Positions 45,746 to 54,299 of a DNA stretch of 64,000 bases are shown here, piece by piece (the first letter of the stretch is position 1; each line of letters starts with the position of its first letter). A program made the translations under genes and the position numbers. The DNA comes from Achatina immaculata. Its lineage: Eukaryota; Mollusca; Gastropoda; Stylommatophora; Achatinidae. Location: the NCBI GenBank assembly GCA_009760885.1, contig CM019692.1, positions 60,030,426 through 60,094,425 of the forward strand. Direction: 5' to 3'. Below the pieces are notes generated by a model. It was given only the letters and a program-made list of their open reading frames with translations. It ran no database searches and was not told where the DNA came from.

Positions 45746-46499
45746 CTGGTATATAAGCGGGACAATTTTTTTAAAAATATATATATAGTACCAAACTGTT
45801 CCCCAGATGTTTCTGAGTGTTCTCAAAAGTGGAAAGATAATTTGTGCAAGAAGTGTGGATAACTTATATTGAAGTGATTGGTCTCAGTTAAGGTTACCAC
45901 ATGCAGAAGCATCTTTATGGCATCTCCCAGCATGCTTGTAAGCAAGTATATAATAGAAAATCTGATTTTCTAGTACAACCGTTATTCAATGTCACTCTGA
46001 TGACAGAAGCCGCCTGGCGCATGTGAACCACTACATTCAGGAATATGGAACACTGGAACCACAAGATCTGAACTGGAAATTGAACTACACTTAATATTTC
46101 CTTTCTCCATAATCATATTCCCTCTCTCCTAAGTTCTACTCTTTCCTCACCTGTAATTTCTATCAGAACTCCCTCACTGCACTACATTACAAACCTTCTA
46201 TGCCAACCACACTAATCTACTCCAGCCATCATTTTCTCTGTCAGATCATCAGCGTATACCTCTCTATTTCCTTTCCAATTTCCCTGCCCCCACTCTACTG
46301 CCAGCCTATCAGACATCCCAAATCTCCAATTAACATTCACAGTACTCTATCACACTTCTGGAGCAGCTTATTACAAGTCACAACTAAGTGCTCCCTTTTG
46401 TTTTAATGTTTTTTTTCCCATTTCTATTTGTTGCATAGTATTTAAATGAATTTATTTCTCTTCTTTCCCTATTTCTTTTGGTCCTGTATGCTTTTGTAC

Positions 46500-46523
46500 G
46501 ATTAAGCTGTAAGCAGAAACGTC
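46500..46523 (+). ncRNA. Hammerhead-like motif (degenerate)
   Basis: GATTAAGCTGTAAGCAGAAA followed by CGTC. It aligns with the 37293-37318 motif (GATTAAGGCTCACGCCGAAA CGTC) but with different bases in the stem II position (CTG/CAG instead of GGC/GCC), i.e. apparently compensated pairing. Confidence 0.4.
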
Positions 46524-46614
46524 ACAGCTGTGTGCTTGTTAACTAATAAGGCTGTTCCTATTTTTGTTTTAAATAGTTTTAACACTTAAATCAGGTTCTG
46601 ACTGCCTGTTTTCC

Positions 46615-46643
46615 CTGAAGAAGTCTTCCGGCCGAAATACCGG
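46615..46643 (+). ncRNA. Hammerhead-like motif with intact CUGANGA and GAAA boxes
   Basis: CTGAAGA (46615-46621) matches the CUGANGA box. GTC-TTCC-GGC can form a short stem II, and CGAAA at 46633-46637 matches the second box. ACCGG after it is followed by a T-run. Flanks GCCGAAATACCGG resemble GCCGAAATATCGG of the motif at 50063-50089. Stems I and III could not be established. Confidence 0.45.
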
Positions 46644-46849
46644 TTTTTTTTAAAATGCTTTACTTTTTAATCACTTGTAAAACCATTTCCTTGTCCTTTT
46701 GTTAATAGGTTTTCAACTTTTCATAGTAAAAACACACCATTCGCTGACATCTACCTGAGCTAAATTATGTTATGCAGTTCCATGATAGTTTCATCCTCTC
46801 TCAAGCATCATAGTTTAGGTGGGGGGGGGGGGCGCGAAAGACGCACTAT

Positions 46850-47115
46850 TCAGGGCGAATGAGATAGCAGTCAGCGACTCACATCTGACTGTTTGGGTCC
46901 TGGTTTGCGAATCATGGCTAGTCAAGACCCTGTTCTACTTCTCAGAGTTGCCCCTGAAAAGAGAAAGTAGTCTGGCCACGTAAAAGGGAGTGCAGGGGAA
47001 GATGAACCAGATCTTAAAAATGTGTCGAGCCCTAGTAGGATGCATTAAGTCACAAGACGCATAACAGTGAGACACACAGGGAACGAATCTTTGAGAGCGA
47101 AGAAGAAGAAGAAAG
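46850..47115 (+). mobile_element. Possible SINE with (GAA)n tail
   Basis: A-box-like GATAGCAGTCAGCGACTCAC and a weak B-box-like GGTTTGCGAATC (46912-46923) precede a body of about 170 bp that ends in AGAAGAAGAAGAAAGAAGAA. No second copy in the window. Confidence 0.4.
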
Positions 47116-47140
47116 AAGAAGAAATCACATTTTAATCAAT

Positions 47141-47302
47141 TTAACCCTTTCTTTTATATGACATGAACAACTATGACGATGTTGTTAGATTAAGTTAACC
47201 CTTTCTCTTATATGACATGAACAGCTATGACGATGTTGTTAGATTAATTTAACCCTTTCTTTTATATACCATGAACAGCTATGACGATATTGTTAGATTT
47301 AT
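47141..47302. repeat. 54-bp minisatellite, 3 units
   Basis: TTAACCCTTTCTTTTATATG starts at 47141, 47195 and 47249, with GACGATGTTGTTAGATT in each unit. Confidence 0.95.
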
Positions 47303-47619
47303 CTCCTTAAATTCGACATTTATCGGGCATATTTCGCCACTTATATACAATTTGTATATTGCTGAGTAGTAAGAAATATCGCCCCCCTTTTTTTTATCCC
47401 TATATATCAATCCCATCTGCGAACTAATTTCATACACGTGCGTTTGTAATTATAGCCGTGTGTGCAGATTTAGCAGCATCTGCGCTAGCAATTACGCTAT
47501 GCAGCGTGAAACAGCTGCACTTACCAGCATCTGGACGGTCGACGAACACGTCTGTATGCAAGATTTAAGTCAAATCTGAAGAACAGATGCGCTGAGCTGT
47601 TTTACTGCGTTGAGAGTGA

Positions 47620-47800
47620 TCAGTCTGCTGCTTTTATAAATATGTCTAGAGGAGTTCTAAGGAAAAGTACATTGCCAGTGTCTGCTGCTTTTATAAATAT
47701 GTCTAGAGGAGTTCTAAGGAAAAGTATATTGCCAGTGTCTGCTGCTTTTATAAATATGTCTAGAGGAGTTCTAAGGAAAAGTACATTGCCAGTGCCAGCT
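47620..47800. repeat. 57-58-bp minisatellite, 3 units
   Basis: TCTGCTGCTTTTATAAATAT to AAGTACATTGCCAGTG repeated three times almost without change. The plus ORF encodes a 19-residue repeat (MSRGVLRKSTLPVSAAFIN) and ends outside the array; no support for a real protein. Confidence 0.9.
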
Positions 47801-47954
47801 ATTATTTGCCTTTTCGTTCAGAACTGTAAACTATTACGTAGTCATACAAATAAATACATTTCAGAGAGAAAAAAAAAACGAAACAAAAAACATTTGTTCA
47901 AACTTAATGCTTAGAAGGGGTGCTCTTGCAAGAAAAGTAGCACAGAATAAGTTA

Positions 47955-48178
47955 TAAAGTATAGAAAGGAACGAAAGGAAACTGGCTACCAGAATAAGAT
48001 ATAAAGTATAGAAAACAATGAAAGGAAACTGGCTACCAGAATAAGATATAAAGTATAGAAAACAATGAAAGGAAACTGGCTACCAGAATAAGATATAAAG
48101 TATAGAAAGGAACGAAAGGGAACTGGCTACCAGAATAAGATATAAAGTATAGAAAACAATGAAAGGAAGCTGACTACC
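47955..48178. repeat. 47-bp minisatellite, ~5 units
   Basis: Unit GAAAGGAAACTGGCTACCAG plus AATAAGATATAAAGTATAGAAAACAAT in two alternating variants (AAAACAATGAAAG and AAAGGAACGAAAG). Confidence 0.95.
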
Positions 48179-48389
48179 AGGCAAAAGATAGTTATATTCT
48201 TTACCAATGAGACGAAGGAAGATTTCACCATAAATCTTGAACATGAGAGAGATGGGACTGTAGATATCTCCAGACAAGACACAACGATAAAAGTTGTCTT
48301 TAAACGAACGATCAAAATTTGATGATTTTTTAATAACAAATTTGATTGTTTGAGTGTCACTGTTTTTTGTAAAATTGGTACAGCAGAGC

Positions 48390-48655
48390 TCTGTCAGTAT
48401 AAGTCGCTCGCTAAAGCTCTATCAGGTATAAGCTATTCACTAAAACTCTGTCAGTTCTAAAGATATACGCCAAATATCTATGATGTGTAAACTAAGCTGT
48501 CCACCAAAGCTCTCTCTCTCTCTCTCTCTCTCTGGTGTAAAGATACTTGTACATAAAAGTTATATTATCTCTAAGCTATTCATTAAAAATATAGTAAAGC
48601 TATATTAAAGCTATATCACTTATAATCCATTAATAAAAGCTCTATTCTACAGGAA
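48390..48655. repeat. Degenerate AAGCTCTAT-type repeat with (TC)n
   Basis: Words such as AAAGCTCTATCAGGTATAAG recur loosely, with (CT)n at 48511-48533. They look like an eroded extension of the adjacent 30-bp array. Confidence 0.6.
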
Positions 48656-49056
48656 AGCTATGTCTAGGGTAAAACTCTACATCAAAGCTCTGTCTAACGT
48701 AAAACAATACAGCAAAGCTCTGCCTAACGTAAAACTATACAACAAAGCTCTGCCTAGCGTAAAACTATACAACAAAGTTCTGTCTAGTGTAAAACTATAC
48801 AACAAAGCTCTGTCTAGTGTAAAACTATACAACAAAGCTCTGCCTAGTGTAAAACTCTACATCAAAGCTCTATCTAACGTAAAACTATACAACAAAGCTA
48901 TGTCTAACGTAAAACTATACAATAAAGATCTGTCTAGCGTAAAACTATACAATAAAGATCTGTCTAGCGTAAAACTATACAACAAAGCTCTGTTTAACGT
49001 AAAACTATACAGCAAAGCCCCGTCTGGCGTAAAGCTGTACAGCAAAGTTCTTATCT
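48655..49056. repeat. 30-bp minisatellite, ~13 units
   Basis: Unit GTCTAGCGTAAAACTATACA plus ACAAAGCTCT. Both strands are open (SVKLYNKALS on plus, LLYSFTLDRA on minus), as expected for a stop-free unit divisible by three; not called as a gene. Confidence 0.95.
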
Positions 49057-49398
49057 AAATTTTAATTTATTACTCTGACATACAAATGAATGAATGATTA
49101 GGCTGACAGCTGTTTCTTTGTTCTAAACGTCTTCTACAATTAGTTTTTTTTCTGTCTTTATTTCTTTCTTTTCTGCGCTGTCTCGGAAAGATAAATAGCA
49201 GCCCTGTGTCATTGCGTGTGGCTAGGCTACGATATTTGTGCCTTTCTACACATGCGTCTTCGGCATGGCTTATTTTTAGGGTGGAGTTTGCTTCCTTTTT
49301 TAAATCCCTGTTCCTTCTGTCAGTCAAGGGGAGAATGGGGAGTGGGGGGGGGGGGGAGGGGGGCATCACCACGAAGTAGAAAAGGGTCTTGACAGGCA

Positions 49399-49611
49399 AT
49401 GTTTCGCCAACTATGGCGCAAGTTGTCGGCTATGGGGGCACTGATCGCTGTCTCATTCAGCTTGAGTGCCGTGTTTCTAATATTTGCTGCCATTATTGCT
49501 TCTCACTCGTTCGGAACAGCACTACATGCTGCCACCACAGTATTTTATGCAGCGGCAGGAATTAATATTTACCGTACCACACAAAAAAAAAGCACACATT
49601 CAAAATACTGA
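49399..49611 (+). CDS. Candidate terminal exon of a multi-span membrane protein
   Basis: This 70-residue frame from ATG 49399 to a stop at 49609-49611 is the most gene-like sequence in the window. After a basic start (FRQLWRKLSAM) come two hydrophobic helices, about residues 13-33 (GALIAVSFSLSAVFLIFAAI) and 41-57 (TALHAATTVFYAAAGINIY), then a polar basic tail (RTTQKKSTHSKY). Base composition is balanced and non-repetitive, unlike its surroundings. An in-frame TGA lies just upstream in CTTGACAG, whose AG could be a 3' splice site leading into GCAATG. AATAAA occurs at 49851. The pattern of two helices plus a charged tail recalls the C-terminal half of tetraspan families (claudin/PMP22- or MARVEL-type), but no diagnostic motif is visible. 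It may be an exon, a retrocopy fragment or chance. Confidence 0.3.
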   Translation: MFRQLWRKLSAMGALIAVSFSLSAVFLIFAAIIASHSFGTALHAATTVFYAAAGINIYRTTQKKSTHSKY

Positions 49612-49850
49612 TTTATGACTGTGACTCATTTGAACATGAAAACCGACTGATGTGTCCTCGTTTCCCCTGTGAAATCCCGCGTAGAGTTGGTAGCCGTAGC
49701 TGGGCGACTAAGCGTATCATCCTTGGGGAAATCCGTCGTTCTTATCCCAGACTAAACAAACCGCCAGCGTTTCCCCGAGTCGAATGAGGTCAGCAATGTC
49801 TGACTCGAAGGTCACCGTTACGCTGTGGTTGTACCATTAAGGGAGTTCGA

Positions 49851-49856
49851 AATAAA
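49851..49856 (+). terminator. AATAAA polyadenylation hexamer downstream of the candidate exon
   Basis: 240 bp after the stop of the 49399-49611 frame, within a GC-richer, repeat-free stretch (49620-49860). AATAAA is common by chance, so support is weak. Confidence 0.25.
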
Positions 49857-49939
49857 AGAAATCTTGCCATGAAGGAAAAGGTTGTAAGAACTCCATGCAC
49901 TTAACGACGGCTTGCAAATGTTTCATTTCACGCAAAACA

Positions 49940-50100
49940 ATGTACAAACAAGGTAGACAGAGGTGTATGGTGCAGTTTTACAAAGTGAGGGAGGGAGTGA
50001 GTAAGGTGAGAAAAAAAAAGAATAGAAAGTATGAGAATGTATAAATGAAAAACATACAACATCCGATATTTCGGCGTGAGCCTTATTCGAATTTATTTAA
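49940..50100 (-). mobile_element. Penelope-like terminal fragment
   Basis: Contains the hammerhead-like motif below. The flank GGTGTATGGTGCAGTTTTAC and the purine-rich stretch after it resemble GGTGAGTATGGTAAAGTTTT at 54530-54550, suggesting a second decayed copy there. Confidence 0.4.
50063..50089 (-). ncRNA. Hammerhead-like motif of a Penelope-type element
   Basis: The minus strand reads CGAATAAGGCTCACGCCGAA then ATATCGG. AAGGCTCACGCCGAAA is identical to the 37293-37318 motif: stem II GGC/GCC with TCAC loop and the GAAA box. The first box is degenerate (CGAATAA). Confidence 0.5.
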
Positions 50101-50315
50101 ACCAGTTTTACTGCAGTCGCCATCCCTTTTAATGTACAAACAATATACGAACAAATATATACGATATTTTTAAACTGATGTATTTTTAAACCAAAGAAAT
50201 AGCTGAAAACTATTCATAATTGTTATTATTTTTAAAACTTTAAATAAAAGTATTTTCCCGTGCGCCTGACATTGATGTTATCCTGGTTAAGTGAGATCGT
50301 TGCAAACATAAATCC

Positions 50316-50775
50316 AATTCATTCATTTGCATGTCCCTTGTGGAACTTTGCCTCCCTCACAGCACTCCGTTAGGCCTCTCGGTTGTGAGCAAGATGGCCT
50401 ACTGCTGGTGCATTCATTTGCAGATCATCAACGATGTCTTACATCCATCTTCGCCTTGGTCTTCCTCTCTTTCTTTTCCCCATTATGTACCCTTCCAAGA
50501 CAGTCTTCTCTAGATTGTCATGACGTTTAATAAGTCCAAAATATTTAAATTTTCTCTCTTTAATCCTCTTTACTAGCCAGCCTTCTTCAATATTAAGCTC
50601 TTGTAATATGGATATATTTGTTCTTTTTTGTGTCCATGATATTTGAAGAACTCTTCTGTAGCATTTACATTCAAAGGCATTTATGTGTTTCTCAGCTGTT
50701 TTGTTAAGTGTCCAGGTTTCACAGGCATATGTTGCAATGGGAAAGATGCATTTTGTAGTTCTGTCCGTTCCTCTC
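50316..50775 (-). mobile_element. 5'-truncated LINE tail, family 1 copy 5 (longest)
   Basis: The minus-strand frame reads TDRTTKCIFPIATYACETWT, LNKTAEKHINAFECKCYRRV, SWTQKRTNISILQELNIEEG, LVKRIKERKFKYFGLIKRHD and GKRKRGRPRRRW. It is an open RT C-terminal domain, extending a little further upstream (TYACETW box) than the other copies. The tail is CATTCATTTGCATGTCCCTT on the plus strand. A hAT-like sequence lies immediately upstream in the element's orientation. Confidence 0.92.
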
Positions 50776-50809
50776 AACGGCTTCTTTAGTTGTTTTACTT
50801 TCTGAGAGC

Positions 50810-50977
50810 GATAGATCACCTCAAGTCTCAAAGATGTTGATACCCCCCACCCCGGCCGCAGCATAATAGTCAACCAAGTTCTGAAAAAAATTATAATATT
50901 ATTGCTCCCCACCCCAAATTGCAACCAACTCACCCCCCCCCCATGGTGGGGCCAACGCCCCACGTTGGGAAACACTG
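50810..50977 (-). mobile_element. hAT-like element end
   Basis: The minus strand starts CAGTGTTTCCCAACGTGGGG then CGTTGGCCCCACCATGG, the CAGTG..CCCAACGTGGGG start seen in many hAT-derived repeats, with an internal palindrome (GGGGCGTTGGCCCC). The octamer after it is CTGTAGCT; the partner end was not located, so only one side is supported. Confidence 0.55.
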
Positions 50978-50989
50978 CTGTAGCTGATG

Positions 50990-51945
50990 ATCTGTGTCCG
51001 GCCTGAGTGACGCTAACCGATCAGGATGGAAGAATCCTAACTAACAAACTAAACATTTGGTTCTTATGGATCTTGTTAGTATCAGTATCTTCTTCGGCGA
51101 AGAAAGTCACATTTCTTTCTTTCTTTCTTTCTTTTTTTCTTCCACGGATCGTTTCATGGTAATATATTAACAGTTTCCAGTTCAAGAATAACTTTGAGAT
51201 TTAATGTACTGCAGTTCATGCCTACAAACCAAGGGTGGATTCATCTTCCTCTGGGCCGTCCCTGTGTGCCTGGCCCTCTTGATCACCGAGAGAGCTGGCA
51301 ACCCTGAAGAAACACGTCATGGTTGGGAACGTTTGCCCAGGCCAGAAAATTTGTTTTCCTGTACAATCCTCGGTCACGCTCGTGAACCCCACAATTCTAT
51401 TATAGTATATTCCGTGCTAGACTAGATCTGTCATCGCAATCAATAAGCAGAATCTGTGGTCCGGACATTGGTATTCACTAGACTCTGTTTGATAAGAGAT
51501 CAGACACCAAACACTGGTCTCCGCTGAATGAATAGAAAGAAATTTGTCCTCCAGTGTTTGGCCAATATTTTGATAGGACAAATCTTGATGAACACTATTC
51601 AGTTAGTTTTCCGAATAAATCCAGGCTGTTGGTGAATTGGTTTATGATTGGAGCAAAATGGTGTCTTGTAACACAGGCTTTGGCGCGTTGTCGTTTCGGA
51701 GGGGCCCTGGATCGGTTGATGGAAGTTATAATTGACTTGGCCTCATTTGCCAAGGTTAGATGACCCTGAGTTCATTTTGTCCATGTCTTTTCGTCTTTCC
51801 GGCTACACGAAAACCACATTTTCTATTTCCAGTGCACTTGATCTCGCTTCTTTAATTTTCTTTAATATTATTATCACATTCTTAATTCAGTTTTTACATT
51901 GAAGGTCATCATTCTATTGTACTCATCCCCAGAGATAATAATTTA
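50990..51945. other. No gene recognised
   Basis: (TTTC)n at 51114-51134. ORFs at 51204-51425 and 51554-51763 are non-repetitive, but I recognise no domain in either. Confidence 0.45.
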
Positions 51946-51947
51946 CA

Positions 51948-52137
51948 GTGCCTCTCTCTCTCTCTCCCTCTCTCTCCCCCTCTTTCTACCTCTCTCTCTC
52001 CTTCTCTCTCCCTCTCTTTCTCCCTCTTTCTCTCCCTCTCTCTCCCTCTCTCTCCTCTCTTCCTCTCTCTCTGTTCCTTCTCTCCCTCTCTCTCCCTCTC
52101 TCTCTCTCCCTCTTTCTCTCCCTCTCTCTCTCTCCCA
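51948..52137. repeat. Polypyrimidine (CTCTCTCC)n tract
   Basis: Almost pure C/T; ORFs on both strands are compositional. It ends in (CA)n just before LINE family 2 copy 2. Confidence 0.95.
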
Positions 52138-52189
52138 CACACACACAACTTCCACTCGATATTATATTTTTCCACACATTTCTAGTTTT

Positions 52190-52706
52190 CCACGTAATCT
52201 GTCTAGGAAATGGAGGTGGATTGGCAACACTCTTAGAAACTTCGACACCAGCATAGCAAGACAGGCACTGACATGGAATCCTCAAGGAAATAGAAAACGA
52301 GGAAGACCTAGATTTACTTGGAGAAGAGAAATTATGACAGTGCTCAGAGACAAGGGGTACACATAGAAGGAAGTAGAGAATAGGGATCATCATCATCATC
52401 ATGTGCCGTGCCGACTGGCGTTGGCTATTATGCTTCTCCAGAGTATCCGATCCATCAGCTCAGTTGGTGATCTCCTCTCACACCATCCCGTCAGACTGTC
52501 CAGTATCATTTCTCTTGGTCTTCCTCTTGATCTTCTTCCTTTTATTTTTCCTGTTGTTATAATATTTTCAATGCCCCCTCTTCTCATTGCATGTCCTATG
52601 AAAGTACATTGTCTCTCTCTTATCTATAGGGATGGAGAGCCTTTATCCATTGCCTATGGTCTCAAGGGAGTGAAAGGCGATGATGACGATGATGATGATG
52701 TAATCT
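52190..52706 (+). mobile_element. LINE tail, family 2 copy 2, interrupted
   Basis: The left part (52200-52387) encodes RKWRWIGNTLRNFDTSIARQ, ALTWNPQGNRKRGRPRFTWR and REIMTVLRDKGYT, about 90% like 40500-40660. A stop follows, and the sequence is split by a 238-bp insertion. The right part (52634-52706) resumes with the AFI.GLCSHGSE-equivalent and the (GATGAT)n tail. The split and the match to copy 1 show that the insertion came later. Confidence 0.9.
52388..52625 (-). mobile_element. LINE tail, family 4 copy 1, nested in family 2
   Basis: On the minus strand, MRRGGIENIITTGKIKGRRS and RGRPREMILDSLTGW precede WRSIIANASRHGT and an (ATG)n tail at 52388-52402, again the final domain of a non-LTR RT. 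The host octamer ATAGGGAT is present at both ends (52380-52387 and 52626-52633), a target-site duplication. It matches the copy running off the window at 63849. Confidence 0.92.
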
Positions 52707-52709
52707 GAA

Positions 52710-53225
52710 CTTGCTAAGCCGACCCTACATAACACTTTGCCAACATCAAGATTAAAAACTGATGGGTGGGTGGAGAGCGCTACCATCAGCAACAAGCATC
52801 GTGTTAGCGACATGTTTCTGTACATTTACATTGTTTCGTTCTGTTTTAAGTTTGCCCCCATTTTAAAACCTCATCAGAATCGACAAATCGGACCCGTACA
52901 AATACATCGACCAATACCTCGATGAACAAATGCAAGGCAACTTCCTCCAAAGTACCTATCATATGTGACTCATTGCATTACATGTAGCCAAGGGCAGTGG
53001 TTGCAAATCCCAACTAAATGCTAGATCACAGACAACACACAATCAACACAACATTGGGGTCATCCCCCTAAAAACTCCTGAAGGAAATCCTGATGTCAAA
53101 GGTCGAACAACATGTAGGCGTGCCCCGAGTGTAATGAAGCCGTTCACCAGGGCCAGCAACAGAGCTGGGCCCTTTCCTACAGTTACAGATACAACTTTCA
53201 TACGTAGTTTTCATTATGTTCGTTC
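52710..53225. other. No gene recognised
   Basis: Unique sequence without confident ORFs. Confidence 0.45.
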
Positions 53226-53227
53226 TG

Positions 53228-53525
53228 ATAACTCTTCAGTCAGTCAGTCATTTGCGTGTTCCTTGCGGAACTTTGCCCTCCTGTAGGCCTCTCAGTTGTA
53301 AGCAAGATGCCCTGCTGCTGATGCATCCATTTGCAGATCCTCAACGATGTCCTGCAGCCATCTTCGCCTTGATCTTCCTCTCTTTCTTCTTCCCATTATG
53401 TACCCTTCCGTTGTTATAACGTTTAATGTGTCCAAAATATTGAAGTTTTCTTTGTTTAATCCTCTTTACTAGCCAACCTTCTTCAACGTTAAGTTCTTGT
53501 AGTATGGATGTATTTGTTCTTAGGC
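53228..53525 (-). mobile_element. 5'-truncated LINE tail, family 1 copy 6
   Basis: The minus strand reads NTSILQELNVEEGWLVKRIK, QRKLQYFGHIKRYNN, then a deletion that joins to VHNGKKKERKIKAKMAAGHR. The tail is (TGAC)n (CAGTCAGTCAGTCA at 53237-53250). The 5' truncation abuts a (TTTC)n run. Confidence 0.88.
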
Positions 53526-53529
53526 CATC

Positions 53530-54040
53530 ATTATTCTTTCTTTCTTTCTTTTCTTTCTTTCTTTCTATAGCCAAACATTTCGAAAACCTGCAAAAAGACG
53601 TGCTAATTTTAAGGTAGGAGACACAAAAAAAAAAAAAAACCAGGACTTTCAGCAAGCTCATTGTCCTCCAACCAGACAAAGCAGGAATATCCTGTAATCT
53701 AAACCGGGCAACACTAGCAATAACTCTACCAGCGTGCACTTTTAATTACATGGCGAGACCGTCAGAGATGCCTACAGGTCATTCGACCCGGGGAGAAGAA
53801 AATAAACCACTGCCCTATTTTGTCATGATGACTCAGACAAAACAAAAAATAAATTGTCAAACAGCCGATCGAGCTAGTTTTTATGCAAAACTACGTGTAC
53901 CACTTCGGTCAGGGGTTCTCAAAAGTTTTCAGTCGACGCTAATTTGTCTGCTGCTCCTCTGGACCCAAAACGCTATTCTATATTATGTTAAAAACCTATA
54001 TACTCGTACCGGTGTTTTCTGAACGTCATTTTTTAAGCAC
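53530..54040. other. No gene recognised; possible hAT-like start at 53911
   Basis: (TTTC)n at 53535-53568 and an A-run at 53623-53639. CAGGGGTTCTCAAAAGTTTT near 53911 resembles a hAT-like end, but has no partner. Confidence 0.45.
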
Positions 54041-54041
54041 A

Positions 54042-54135
54042 ACATTAAATCAGCACTGTCACGTGACCTGCGACCCTAAATCAGCAAGTGTCACGTGACC
54101 TGCGACCCTAAATCAGCACTGTCACGTGACCTGCG
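54042..54135. repeat. ~32-bp minisatellite, 3 units, each with CACGTG
   Basis: AAATCAGCACTGTCACGTGA followed by CCTGCGACCCT recurs three times. Each unit carries the palindromic E-box CACGTG within TCACGTGA. Confidence 0.9.
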
Positions 54136-54257
54136 ATCGGTGGATAAGTGAATAATCTCATACACGTTTTTTTTTTTCAAAATTAGCATTACATTTTATA
54201 TTTAGGTTCCAATTTATCTATTCTGGTGGTCAAATATTAGGTTTATAATTCCATGCT

Positions 54258-54294
54258 GATAATAATAATAATAATGTTTATTATTATTATTATA
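54258..54294. repeat. (AAT)n/(ATT)n inverted repeat
   Basis: An ATAATAATAATAATAAT run is followed after GTTT by ATTATTATTATTAT, making a potential hairpin of about 15 bp. Confidence 0.85.
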
Positions 54295-54299
54295 CTTTA

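Larger units (their letters stand above)
46130..46645 (+). mobile_element. Penelope-like terminal fragment
   Basis: The segment has two hammerhead-like motifs 115 bp apart and shares CCTATTTCTT..GTCCTGTATG.TTTTGTA.GATTAAG with the minus strand around 37300-37355. The left half (46130-46380) is C/T-rich with no clear RT motif, so boundaries are uncertain. Confidence 0.5.

Noticed and set aside
48660..49058. 132-residue SVKLYNKALS repeat protein
   Set aside because: It coincides exactly with a 30-bp minisatellite, the antisense strand is open too, and no gene context exists.
50327..50530. Plus-strand ORFs MHVPCGTLPPSQHS and similar at 15186, 39782 and 53216
   Set aside because: They recur only because they are the antisense of LINE family 1 3' ends; the minus strand carries the RT domain.
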